This document shows, piece by piece, positions 52,465 through 63,567 of a DNA stretch of 64,000 nucleotides (positions are counted from its first letter, which is position 1; each line of letters opens with the position of its first letter). Below the pieces are notes generated by a model. That model worked only from the letters and a program-made list of their open reading frames with translations, was not told the DNA's origin and ran no database searches. Source of the DNA: Rhynchopus euleeides (Eukaryota > Euglenozoa > Diplonemea > Diplonemida > Diplonemidae); NCBI GenBank assembly GCA_963210315.1, contig OY723247.1, forward strand, positions 1,612,001 to 1,676,000. Direction: 5' to 3'. The position numbers were made by a program, and so were the translations under genes.

Positions 52465-53631
52465 TCGCGTAGAACCTTGCGTCCCCCACGCGACCTTCTT
52501 GGTCGTCGTCTGTCTGGCGCCTCTTCTCATATTATTACTGCGCCTTCTTCTTTTCATCTGGCACACCGCTGGGCTATATACACAGCCTGTGCCACACATC
52601 CATATATATTATTCCACGCCTGGAGCACTTCAGTTTGACTCAGAATCTGTCGACCCAACTCACCTGCCAGCCAGCCTGCCACACGCAAGTCGTGTTGCAG
52701 GCATACACAGGCGCGCAGGTCGTGTCGCCGTTCGCCTGTCACATTGTATTCTTTCCACACACCCTGTTCTTGTTTCCACAACTGTTGTTTCTTTGTTTCT
52801 TGACAACCTGCAGTTGGCTGGCTGGGTGGGGCGGTGCCTCAACACACCGCCACCCACCCAGCCCTGCCCAGCACCCTCCCTTGAGCGTATGCACTGCTTC
52901 AAGCATAAAAGATACTTGGCGATCTCGAGACACACTTCGTCTACGCCTTGCCTGAGGCCCCGATGCACCACATAGACGTGCAACGCAACAAGGGTGACCC
53001 ACCTCCATGACGTTCGCCTTCCAGGGCCAGCCGGATATCGACCTGAAGCCCACCTTGGGACGTGCGCCACGATGAACCCGAGATTCCCTCCCCCCCTCCA
53101 CCCCCGCCCCCACTCGCCATTGTCAACCTGATGCTGACGTGTTACACTTGTCCAGCTCCCACCCCCACCGTCTCCCTGCTTTGCACCCCACGCCATCACG
53201 ATGTCAAGTGCCTCCTGCACACCATCCCAAGCCAAGGCCCACAAGGCCTCCGTCGTCGAGGTAGCGGATGCTGCCTCCACTGCGGTTTGCCGATCCTCTT
53301 CAGGCAAGACCGTCGACATGCTTGTATGTTATAGTCATCCTCCCCGCAATGCGACCCGTTGTGCCGACTGCGGGGTGTGGTAGAGTTGCATGCCGCATGC
53401 GTGGCCGAGTGGCTCGGGGCCTGCCCTGTTTTGGAGATCAGTGTTGTGTATTGCTTTTGTGTCCTTTACTGTTGCTGCATCCCCTCCTGCTTGCTCAAAG
53501 GCTGTCTTGTTTCGGGGTTTGTGTTGGAGCGTGGTCTCATATCTGTGGTGGTTATGCAGGCAGGCGACGTCAGACCCACTCACCCCCCTCCCGCCCAGCC
53601 ACAGGCAACACAACCAAAAGGCAAAGGAGAG

Positions 53632-54681
53632 ATGCAAAAGGTGCTCAAGACAGCGCTGCTGGTGGCAGCAGTGACGACAGGGGCCAACGGGCATGGCTAC
53701 GTGAGCTCTCCGCCGTCGCGCCCCTACGGCTGCAAGACGGGGCTGAACAGCGGGTGCGGCGGGGTGCAGTATGAGCCGCAGAGTGTGGAGGGCCCTGACG
53801 GGTGGCCGGCAGGCGGGCCGCGGGGCGGGACGGTGGCGGCTGCGGGTGGACGCTTCACGGCGCTGAACGCACAGACCAGCTCGCGTTGGGGGAAGACGCG
53901 GATGTCTGGTGGTTCCAACACCTTCACGTGGACCTTCACTGCGGGCCATGTGACACGTGACTACAAGTACTACATCACACGGCAGGGGTGGAACCAGAAC
54001 CAGGCGCTGTCGAGCTCGTCCTTCGACACGACACCCTTCTGCACTGTGGACGGGGGGATGCGTCGCCCAGGGTCGTCGGCCAGCCACCAGTGCAACGTCC
54101 CCACACGCCAGGGGTACCACGTCGTCATGGCTGTGTGGGATGTGGGTGACACGGCGGCCAGCTTCTACAACGCAATCGACCTGGACTTCGGTGGCGGCGG
54201 TTCGGGTCCTGCTCCTGCCCCTGTGCCTGGGCCTGGCCCGCGCCCGGCTCCCGTGCCCGTGCCTGTGCCCCGCCCGGTCCCTGTGCCCCCTGTGCCTGCC
54301 CCGCAGCCCGCACCCTCCCCGTCAGGGTGCAACGGCGTGACGCTCCCGCTGTGGTCCAACTGCAGGGTGTCGCCTGGGTGCTGTGCCGCTGGGTCCACCT
54401 GCTACGAGATGTCGCAGTGGTACGCGCAGTGCCGCACGTCGTGCAACAGTGGCAGGGGCTGGACGTGCCGCGTCCTGGGTGGTGGCGGTGGTGCACCTGC
54501 CCCCCAGCCGCAGCCGCAGCCTGCACCCCGCCCTCAGCCCCGCCCCCAGCCGCAGCCCCAGCCTTCACCTGCAGGGTGCGGGCGCCGCATCGCCAAGTGG
54601 GCTGCGTGCCTCGGGAAGGAGGGGTGCTGCTCCAGCGGGCTGACCTGCTCGGGCACTCGGTGGTGGAAGTCTTGCAAGTGA
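53632..54681 (+). CDS. AA10 LPMO, copy 3
   Basis: 349 aa, same protein as copy 2 (one extra Val-Pro, Gly in NSGRGWTC). It is followed by the CCTTCATGACG/GAGATACCC spacer type, so coding and spacer variants do not change together here. Confidence 0.93.
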   Translation: MQKVLKTALLVAAVTTGANGHGYVSSPPSRPYGCKTGLNSGCGGVQYEPQSVEGPDGWPAGGPRGGTVAAAGGRFTALNAQTSSRWGKTRMSGGSNTFTWTFTAGHVTRDYKYYITRQGWNQNQALSSSSFDTTPFCTVDGGMRRPGSSASHQCNVPTRQGYHVVMAVWDVGDTAASFYNAIDLDFGGGGSGPAPAPVPGPGPRPAPVPVPVPRPVPVPPVPAPQPAPSPSGCNGVTLPLWSNCRVSPGCCAAGSTCYEMSQWYAQCRTSCNSGRGWTCRVLGGGGGAPAPQPQPQPAPRPQPRPQPQPQPSPAGCGRRIAKWAACLGKEGCCSSGLTCSGTRWWKSCK

Positions 54682-55848
54682 TCGCGTAGAACCTTGCGTC
54701 CCCCACGCGACCTTCTTGGTCGTCGTCTGTCTGGCGCCTCTTCTCATATTATTACTGCGCCTTCTTCTTTTCATCTGGCACACCGCTGGGCTATATACAC
54801 AGCCTGTGCCACACATCCATATATATTATTCCACGCCTGGAGCACTTCAGTTTGACTCAGAATCTGTCGACCCAACTCACCTGCCAGCCAGCCTGCCACA
54901 CGCAAGTCGTGTTGCAGGCATACACAGGCGCGCAGGTCGTGTCGCCGTTCGCCTGTCACATTGTATTCTTTCCACACACCCTGTTCTTGTTTCCACAACT
55001 GTTGTTTCTTTGTTTCTTGACAACCTGCAGTTGGCTGGCTGGGTGGGGCGGTGCCTCAACACACCGCCACCCACCCAGCCCTGCCCAGCACCCTCCCTTG
55101 AGCGTATGCACTGCTTCAAGCATAAAAGATACTTGGCGATCTCGAGACACACTTCGTCTACGCCTTGCCTGAGGCCCCGATGCACCACATAGACGTGCAA
55201 CGCAACAAGGGTGACCCACCTTCATGACGTTCGCCTTCCAGGGCCAGCCGGATATCGACCTGAAGCCCACCTTGGGACGTGCGCCACGATGAACCCGAGA
55301 TACCCTCCCCCCCTCCACCCCCGCCCCCACTCGCCATTGTCAACCTGATGCTGACGTGTTACACTTGTCCAGCTCCCACCCCCACCGTCTCCCTGCTTTG
55401 CACCCCACGCCATCACGATGTCAAGTGCCTCCTGCACACCATCCCAAGCCAAGGCCCACAAGGCCTCCGTCGTCGAGGTAGCGGATGCTGCCTCCACTGC
55501 GGTTTGCCGATCCTCTTCAGGCAAGACCGTCGACATGCTTGTATGTTATAGTCATCCTCCCCGCAATGCGACCCGTTGTGCCGACTGCGGGGTGTGGTAG
55601 AGTTGCATGCCGCATGCGTGGCCGAGTGGCTCGGGGCCTGCCCTGTTTTGGAGATCAGTGTTGTGTATTGCTTTTGTGTCCTTTACTGTTGCTGCATCCC
55701 CTCCTGCTTGCTCAAAGGCTGTCTTGTTTCGGGGTTTGTGTTGGAGCGTGGTCTCATATCTGTGGTGGTTATGCAGGCAGGCGACGTCAGACCCACTCAC
55801 CCCCCTCCCGCCCAGCCACAGGCAACACAACCAAAAGGCAAAGGAGAG

Positions 55849-56904
55849 ATGCAAAAGGTGCTCAAGACAGCGCTGCTGGTGGCAGCAGTGACGACAGGGG
55901 CCAACGGGCATGGCTACGTGAGCTCTCCGCCGTCGCGCCCCTACGGCTGCAAGACGGGGCTGAACAGCGGGTGCGGCGGGGTGCAGTATGAGCCGCAGAG
56001 TGTGGAGGGCCCTGACGGGTGGCCGGCAGGCGGGCCGCGGGGCGGGACGGTGGCGGCTGCGGGTGGACGCTTCACGGCGCTGAACGCACAGACCAGCTCG
56101 CGTTGGGGGAAGACGCGGATGTCTGGTGGTTCCAACACCTTCACGTGGACCTTCACTGCGGGCCATGTGACACGTGACTACAAGTACTACATCACACGGC
56201 AGGGGTGGAACCAGAACCAGGCGCTGTCGAGCTCGTCCTTCGACACGACACCCTTCTGCACTGTGGACGGGGGGATGCGTCGCCCAGGGTCGTCGGCCAG
56301 CCACCAGTGCAACGTCCCCACACGCCAGGGGTACCACGTCGTCATGGCTGTGTGGGATGTGGGTGACACGGCGGCCAGCTTCTACAACGCAATCGACCTG
56401 GACTTCGGTGGCGGCGGTTCGGGTCCTGCTCCTGCCCCTGTGCCTGTGCCTGGGCCTGGCCCGCGCCCGGCTCCCGTGCCCGTGCCTGTGCCCCGCCCGG
56501 TCCCTGTGCCCCCTGTGCCTGCCCCGCAGCCCGCACCCTCCCCGTCAGGGTGCAACGGCGTGACGCTCCCGCTGTGGTCCAACTGCAGGGTGTCGCCTGG
56601 GTGCTGTGCCGCTGGGTCCACCTGCTACGAGATGTCGCAGTGGTACGCGCAGTGCCGCACGTCGTGCAACAGTGGCAGGTGCTGGACGTGCCGCGTCCTG
56701 GGTGGTGGCGGTGGTGCACCTGCCCCCCAGCCGCAGCCGCAGCCTGCACCCCGCCCTCAGCCCCGCCCCCAGCCGCAGCCCCAGCCTTCACCTGCAGGGT
56801 GCGGGCGCCGCATCGCCAAGTGGGCTGCGTGCCTCGGGAAGGAGGGGTGCTGCTCCAGCGGGCTGACCTGCTCGGGCACTCGGTGGTGGAAGTCTTGCAA
56901 GTGA
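55849..56904 (+). CDS. AA10 LPMO, copy 4
   Basis: 351 aa. It has two extra Val-Pro units in the linker (APAPVPVPGPGP) and a Gly-to-Cys change (NSGRCWTC, GGC to TGC) in the first CBM1-like module, which adds an odd cysteine. It is followed by the CCTTCATGACG spacer type. Confidence 0.93.
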   Translation: MQKVLKTALLVAAVTTGANGHGYVSSPPSRPYGCKTGLNSGCGGVQYEPQSVEGPDGWPAGGPRGGTVAAAGGRFTALNAQTSSRWGKTRMSGGSNTFTWTFTAGHVTRDYKYYITRQGWNQNQALSSSSFDTTPFCTVDGGMRRPGSSASHQCNVPTRQGYHVVMAVWDVGDTAASFYNAIDLDFGGGGSGPAPAPVPVPGPGPRPAPVPVPVPRPVPVPPVPAPQPAPSPSGCNGVTLPLWSNCRVSPGCCAAGSTCYEMSQWYAQCRTSCNSGRCWTCRVLGGGGGAPAPQPQPQPAPRPQPRPQPQPQPSPAGCGRRIAKWAACLGKEGCCSSGLTCSGTRWWKSCK

Positions 56905-58071
56905 TCGCGTAGAACCTTGCGTCCCCCACGCGACCTTCTTGGTCGTCGTCTGTCTGGCGCCTCTTCTCATATTATTACTGCGCCTTCTTCTTTTCATCTG
57001 GCACACCGCTGGGCTATATACACAGCCTGTGCCACACATCCATATATATTATTCCACGCCTGGAGCACTTCAGTTTGACTCAGAATCTGTCGACCCAACT
57101 CACCTGCCAGCCAGCCTGCCACACGCAAGTCGTGTTGCAGGCATACACAGGCGCGCAGGTCGTGTCGCCGTTCGCCTGTCACATTGTATTCTTTCCACAC
57201 ACCCTGTTCTTGTTTCCACAACTGTTGTTTCTTTGTTTCTTGACAACCTGCAGTTGGCTGGCTGGGTGGGGCGGTGCCTCAACACACCGCCACCCACCCA
57301 GCCCTGCCCAGCACCCTCCCTTGAGCGTATGCACTGCTTCAAGCATAAAAGATACTTGGCGATCTCGAGACACACTTCGTCTACGCCTTGCCTGAGGCCC
57401 CGATGCACCACATAGACGTGCAACGCAACAAGGGTGACCCACCTTCATGACGTTCGCCTTCCAGGGCCAGCCGGATATCGACCTGAAGCCCACCTTGGGA
57501 CGTGCGCCACGATGAACCCGAGATACCCTCCCCCCCTCCACCCCCGCCCCCACTCGCCATTGTCAACCTGATGCTGACGTGTTACACTTGTCCAGCTCCC
57601 ACCCCCACCGTCTCCCTGCTTTGCACCCCACGCCATCACGATGTCAAGTGCCTCCTGCACACCATCCCAAGCCAAGGCCCACAAGGCCTCCGTCGTCGAG
57701 GTAGCGGATGCTGCCTCCACTGCGGTTTGCCGATCCTCTTCAGGCAAGACCGTCGACATGCTTGTATGTTATAGTCATCCTCCCCGCAATGCGACCCGTT
57801 GTGCCGACTGCGGGGTGTGGTAGAGTTGCATGCCGCATGCGTGGCCGAGTGGCTCGGGGCCTGCCCTGTTTTGGAGATCAGTGTTGTGTATTGCTTTTGT
57901 GTCCTTTACTGTTGCTGCATCCCCTCCTGCTTGCTCAAAGGCTGTCTTGTTTCGGGGTTTGTGTTGGAGCGTGGTCTCATATCTGTGGTGGTTATGCAGG
58001 CAGGCGACGTCAGACCCACTCACCCCCCTCCCGCCCAGCCACAGGCAACACAACCAAAAGGCAAAGGAGAG

Positions 58072-59127
58072 ATGCAAAAGGTGCTCAAGACAGCGCTGCT
58101 GGTGGCAGCAGTGACGACAGGGGCCAACGGGCATGGCTACGTGAGCTCTCCGCCGTCGCGCCCCTACGGCTGCAAGACGGGGCTGAACAGCGGGTGCGGC
58201 GGGGTGCAGTATGAGCCGCAGAGTGTGGAGGGCCCTGACGGGTGGCCGGCAGGCGGGCCGCGGGGCGGGACGGTGGCGGCTGCGGGTGGACGCTTCACGG
58301 CGCTGAACGCACAGACCAGCTCGCGTTGGGGGAAGACGCGGATGTCTGGTGGTTCCAACACCTTCACGTGGACCTTCACTGCGGGCCATGTGACACGTGA
58401 CTACAAGTACTACATCACACGGCAGGGGTGGAACCAGAACCAGGCGCTGTCGAGCTCGTCCTTCGACACGACACCCTTCTGCACTGTGGACGGGGGGATG
58501 CGTCGCCCAGGGTCGTCGGCCAGCCACCAGTGCAACGTCCCCACACGCCAGGGGTACCACGTCGTCATGGCTGTGTGGGATGTGGGTGACACGGCGGCCA
58601 GCTTCTACAACGCAATCGACCTGGACTTCGGTGGCGGCGGTTCGGGTCCTGCTCCTGCCCCTGTGCCTGTGCCTGGGCCTGGCCCGCGCCCGGCTCCCGT
58701 GCCCGTGCCTGTGCCCCGCCCGGTCCCTGTGCCCCCTGTGCCTGCCCCGCAGCCCGCACCCTCCCCGTCAGGGTGCAACGGCGTGACGCTCCCGCTGTGG
58801 TCCAACTGCAGGGTGTCGCCTGGGTGCTGTGCCGCTGGGTCCACCTGCTACGAGATGTCGCAGTGGTACGCGCAGTGCCGCACGTCGTGCAACAGTGGCA
58901 GGTGCTGGACGTGCCGCGTCCTGGGTGGTGGCGGTGGTGCACCTGCCCCCCAGCCGCAGCCGCAGCCTGCACCCCGCCCTCAGCCCCGCCCCCAGCCGCA
59001 GCCCCAGCCTTCACCTGCAGGGTGCGGGCGCCGCATCGCCAAGTGGGCTGCGTGCCTCGGGAAGGAGGGGTGCTGCTCCAGCGGGCTGACCTGCTCGGGC
59101 ACTCGGTGGTGGAAGTCTTGCAAGTGA
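58072..59127 (+). CDS. AA10 LPMO, copy 5
   Basis: 351 aa; protein and downstream spacer are the same as copy 4 in every variable site I checked, so copies 4 and 5 are the most recent duplicates. Confidence 0.93.
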   Translation: MQKVLKTALLVAAVTTGANGHGYVSSPPSRPYGCKTGLNSGCGGVQYEPQSVEGPDGWPAGGPRGGTVAAAGGRFTALNAQTSSRWGKTRMSGGSNTFTWTFTAGHVTRDYKYYITRQGWNQNQALSSSSFDTTPFCTVDGGMRRPGSSASHQCNVPTRQGYHVVMAVWDVGDTAASFYNAIDLDFGGGGSGPAPAPVPVPGPGPRPAPVPVPVPRPVPVPPVPAPQPAPSPSGCNGVTLPLWSNCRVSPGCCAAGSTCYEMSQWYAQCRTSCNSGRCWTCRVLGGGGGAPAPQPQPQPAPRPQPRPQPQPQPSPAGCGRRIAKWAACLGKEGCCSSGLTCSGTRWWKSCK

Positions 59128-60294
59128 TCGCGTAGAACCTTGCGTCCCCCACGCGACCTTCTTGGTCGTCGTCTGTCTGGCGCCTCTTCTCATATTATTA
59201 CTGCGCCTTCTTCTTTTCATCTGGCACACCGCTGGGCTATATACACAGCCTGTGCCACACATCCATATATATTATTCCACGCCTGGAGCACTTCAGTTTG
59301 ACTCAGAATCTGTCGACCCAACTCACCTGCCAGCCAGCCTGCCACACGCAAGTCGTGTTGCAGGCATACACAGGCGCGCAGGTCGTGTCGCCGTTCGCCT
59401 GTCACATTGTATTCTTTCCACACACCCTGTTCTTGTTTCCACAACTGTTGTTTCTTTGTTTCTTGACAACCTGCAGTTGGCTGGCTGGGTGGGGCGGTGC
59501 CTCAACACACCGCCACCCACCCAGCCCTGCCCAGCACCCTCCCTTGAGCGTATGCACTGCTTCAAGCATAAAAGATACTTGGCGATCTCGAGACACACTT
59601 CGTCTACGCCTTGCCTGAGGCCCCGATGCACCACATAGACGTGCAACGCAACAAGGGTGACCCACCTTCATGACGTTCGCCTTCCAGGGCCAGCCGGATA
59701 TCGACCTGAAGCCCACCTTGGGACGTGCGCCACGATGAACCCGAGATACCCTCCCCCCCTCCACCCCCGCCCCCACTCGCCATTGTCAACCTGATGCTGA
59801 CGTGTTACACTTGTCCAGCTCCCACCCCCACCGTCTCCCTGCTTTGCACCCCACGCCATCACGATGTCAAGTGCCTCCTGCACACCATCCCAAGCCAAGG
59901 CCCACAAGGCCTCCGTCGTCGAGGTAGCGGATGCTGCCTCCACTGCGGTTTGCCGATCCTCTTCAGGCAAGACCGTCGACATGCTTGTATGTTATAGTCA
60001 TCCTCCCCGCAATGCGACCCGTTGTGCCGACTGCGGGGTGTGGTAGAGTTGCATGCCGCATGCGTGGCCGAGTGGCTCGGGGCCTGCCCTGTTTTGGAGA
60101 TCAGTGTTGTGTATTGCTTTTGTGTCCTTTACTGTTGCTGCATCCCCTCCTGCTTGCTCAAAGGCTGTCTTGTTTCGGGGTTTGTGTTGGAGCGTGGTCT
60201 CATATCTGTGGTGGTTATGCAGGCAGGCGACGTCAGACCCACTCACCCCCCTCCCGCCCAGCCACAGGCAACACAACCAAAAGGCAAAGGAGAG

Positions 60295-61350
60295 ATGCAA
60301 AAGGTGCTCAAGACAGCGCTGCTGGTGGCAGCAGTGACGACAGGGGCCAACGGGCATGGCTACGTGAGCTCTCCGCCGTCGCGCCCCTACGGCTGCAAGA
60401 CGGGGCTGAACAGCGGGTGCGGCGGGGTGCAGTATGAGCCGCAGAGTGTGGAGGGCCCTGACGGGTGGCCGGCAGGCGGGCCGCGGGGCGGGACGGTGGC
60501 GGCTGCGGGTGGACGCTTCACGGCGCTGAACGCACAGACCAGCTCGCGTTGGGGGAAGACGCGGATGTCTGGTGGTTCCAACACCTTCACGTGGACCTTC
60601 ACTGCGGGCCATGTGACACGTGACTACAAGTACTACATCACACGGCAGGGGTGGAACCAGAACCAGGCGCTGTCGAGCTCGTCCTTCGACACGACACCCT
60701 TCTGCACTGTGGACGGGGGGATGCGTCGCCCAGGGTCGTCGGCCAGCCACCAGTGCAACGTCCCCACACGCCAGGGGTACCACGTCGTCATGGCTGTGTG
60801 GGATGTGGGTGACACGGCGGCCAGCTTCTACAACGCAATCGACCTGGACTTCGGTGGCGGCGGTTCGGGTCCTGCTCCTGCCCCTGTGCCTGTGCCTGGG
60901 CCTGGCCCGCGCCCGGCTCCCGTGCCCGTGCCTGTGCCCCGCCCGGTCCCTGTGCCCCCTGTGCCTGCCCCGCAGCCCGCACCCTCCCCGTCAGGGTGCA
61001 ACGGCGTGACGCTCCCGCTGTGGTCCAACTGCAGGGTGTCGCCTGGGTGCTGTGCCGCTGGGTCCACCTGCTACGAGATGTCGCAGTGGTACGCGCAGTG
61101 CCGCACGTCGTGCAACAGTGGCAGGTGCTGGACGTGCCGCGTCCTGGGTGGTGGCGGTGGTGCACCTGCCCCCCAGCCGCAGCCGCAGCCTGCACCCCGC
61201 CCTCAGCCCCGCCCCCAGCCGCAGCCCCAGCCTTCACCTGCAGGGTGCGGGCGCCGCATCGCCAAGTGGGCTGCGTGCCTCGGGAAGGAGGGGTGCTGCT
61301 CCAGCGGGCTGACCTGCTCGGGCACTCGGTGGTGGAAGTCTTGCAAGTGA
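60295..61350 (+). CDS. AA10 LPMO, copy 6
   Basis: 351 aa, protein as copies 4 and 5 (two extra Val-Pro, NSGRCWTC), but followed by the CCTCCATGACG/GAGATTCCC spacer found after copies 1 and 2. This switch points to exchange within the unit. Confidence 0.93.
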   Translation: MQKVLKTALLVAAVTTGANGHGYVSSPPSRPYGCKTGLNSGCGGVQYEPQSVEGPDGWPAGGPRGGTVAAAGGRFTALNAQTSSRWGKTRMSGGSNTFTWTFTAGHVTRDYKYYITRQGWNQNQALSSSSFDTTPFCTVDGGMRRPGSSASHQCNVPTRQGYHVVMAVWDVGDTAASFYNAIDLDFGGGGSGPAPAPVPVPGPGPRPAPVPVPVPRPVPVPPVPAPQPAPSPSGCNGVTLPLWSNCRVSPGCCAAGSTCYEMSQWYAQCRTSCNSGRCWTCRVLGGGGGAPAPQPQPQPAPRPQPRPQPQPQPSPAGCGRRIAKWAACLGKEGCCSSGLTCSGTRWWKSCK

Positions 61351-62517
61351 TCGCGTAGAACCTTGCGTCCCCCACGCGACCTTCTTGGTCGTCGTCTGTC
61401 TGGCGCCTCTTCTCATATTATTACTGCGCCTTCTTCTTTTCATCTGGCACACCGCTGGGCTATATACACAGCCTGTGCCACACATCCATATATATTATTC
61501 CACGCCTGGAGCACTTCAGTTTGACTCAGAATCTGTCGACCCAACTCACCTGCCAGCCAGCCTGCCACACGCAAGTCGTGTTGCAGGCATACACAGGCGC
61601 GCAGGTCGTGTCGCCGTTCGCCTGTCACATTGTATTCTTTCCACACACCCTGTTCTTGTTTCCACAACTGTTGTTTCTTTGTTTCTTGACAACCTGCAGT
61701 TGGCTGGCTGGGTGGGGCGGTGCCTCAACACACCGCCACCCACCCAGCCCTGCCCAGCACCCTCCCTTGAGCGTATGCACTGCTTCAAGCATAAAAGATA
61801 CTTGGCGATCTCGAGACACACTTCGTCTACGCCTTGCCTGAGGCCCCGATGCACCACATAGACGTGCAACGCAACAAGGGTGACCCACCTCCATGACGTT
61901 CGCCTTCCAGGGCCAGCCGGATATCGACCTGAAGCCCACCTTGGGACGTGCGCCACGATGAACCCGAGATTCCCTCCCCCCCTCCACCCCCGCCCCCACT
62001 CGCCATTGTCAACCTGATGCTGACGTGTTACACTTGTCCAGCTCCCACCCCCACCGTCTCCCTGCTTTGCACCCCACGCCATCACGATGTCAAGTGCCTC
62101 CTGCACACCATCCCAAGCCAAGGCCCACAAGGCCTCCGTCGTCGAGGTAGCGGATGCTGCCTCCACTGCGGTTTGCCGATCCTCTTCAGGCAAGACCGTC
62201 GACATGCTTGTATGTTATAGTCATCCTCCCCGCAATGCGACCCGTTGTGCCGACTGCGGGGTGTGGTAGAGTTGCATGCCGCATGCGTGGCCGAGTGGCT
62301 CGGGGCCTGCCCTGTTTTGGAGATCAGTGTTGTGTATTGCTTTTGTGTCCTTTACTGTTGCTGCATCCCCTCCTGCTTGCTCAAAGGCTGTCTTGTTTCG
62401 GGGTTTGTGTTGGAGCGTGGTCTCATATCTGTGGTGGTTATGCAGGCAGGCGACGTCAGACCCACTCACCCCCCTCCCGCCCAGCCACAGGCAACACAAC
62501 CAAAAGGCAAAGGAGAG

Positions 62518-63567
62518 ATGCAAAAGGTGCTCAAGACAGCGCTGCTGGTGGCAGCAGTGACGACAGGGGCCAACGGGCATGGCTACGTGAGCTCTCCGCC
62601 GTCGCGCCCCTACGGCTGCAAGACGGGGCTGAACAGCGGGTGCGGCGGGGTGCAGTATGAGCCGCAGAGTGTGGAGGGCCCTGACGGGTGGCCGGCAGGC
62701 GGGCCGCGGGGCGGGACGGTGGCGGCTGCGGGTGGACGCTTCACGGCGCTGAACGCACAGACCAGCTCGCGTTGGGGGAAGACGCGGATGTCTGGTGGTT
62801 CCAACACCTTCACGTGGACCTTCACTGCGGGCCATGTGACACGTGACTACAAGTACTACATCACACGGCAGGGGTGGAACCAGAACCAGGCGCTGTCGAG
62901 CTCGTCCTTCGACACGACACCCTTCTGCACTGTGGACGGGGGGATGCGTCGCCCAGGGTCGTCGGCCAGCCACCAGTGCAACGTCCCCACACGCCAGGGG
63001 TACCACGTCGTCATGGCTGTGTGGGATGTGGGTGACACGGCGGCCAGCTTCTACAACGCAATCGACCTGGACTTCGGTGGCGGCGGTTCGGGTCCTGCTC
63101 CTGCCCCTGTGCCTGGGCCTGGCCCGCGCCCGGCTCCCGTGCCCGTGCCTGTGCCCCGCCCGGTCCCTGTGCCCCCTGTGCCTGCCCCGCAGCCCGCACC
63201 CTCCCCGTCAGGGTGCAACGGCGTGACGCTCCCGCTGTGGTCCAACTGCAGGGTGTCGCCTGGGTGCTGTGCCGCTGGGTCCACCTGCTACGAGATGTCG
63301 CAGTGGTACGCGCAGTGCCGCACGTCGTGCAACAGTGGCAGGTGCTGGACGTGCCGCGTCCTGGGTGGTGGCGGTGGTGCACCTGCCCCCCAGCCGCAGC
63401 CGCAGCCTGCACCCCGCCCTCAGCCCCGCCCCCAGCCGCAGCCCCAGCCTTCACCTGCAGGGTGCGGGCGCCGCATCGCCAAGTGGGCTGCGTGCCTCGG
63501 GAAGGAGGGGTGCTGCTCCAGCGGGCTGACCTGCTCGGGCACTCGGTGGTGGAAGTCTTGCAAGTGA
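62518..63567 (+). CDS. AA10 LPMO, copy 7
   Basis: 349 aa, a recombinant: one extra Val-Pro as in copies 2 and 3, but Cys in NSGRCWTC as in copies 4-6. Its downstream spacer has a private change (CTTCTTTTTATCTGG in place of CTTCTTTTCATCTGG, around 63657). Confidence 0.93.
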   Translation: MQKVLKTALLVAAVTTGANGHGYVSSPPSRPYGCKTGLNSGCGGVQYEPQSVEGPDGWPAGGPRGGTVAAAGGRFTALNAQTSSRWGKTRMSGGSNTFTWTFTAGHVTRDYKYYITRQGWNQNQALSSSSFDTTPFCTVDGGMRRPGSSASHQCNVPTRQGYHVVMAVWDVGDTAASFYNAIDLDFGGGGSGPAPAPVPGPGPRPAPVPVPVPRPVPVPPVPAPQPAPSPSGCNGVTLPLWSNCRVSPGCCAAGSTCYEMSQWYAQCRTSCNSGRCWTCRVLGGGGGAPAPQPQPQPAPRPQPRPQPQPQPSPAGCGRRIAKWAACLGKEGCCSSGLTCSGTRWWKSCK

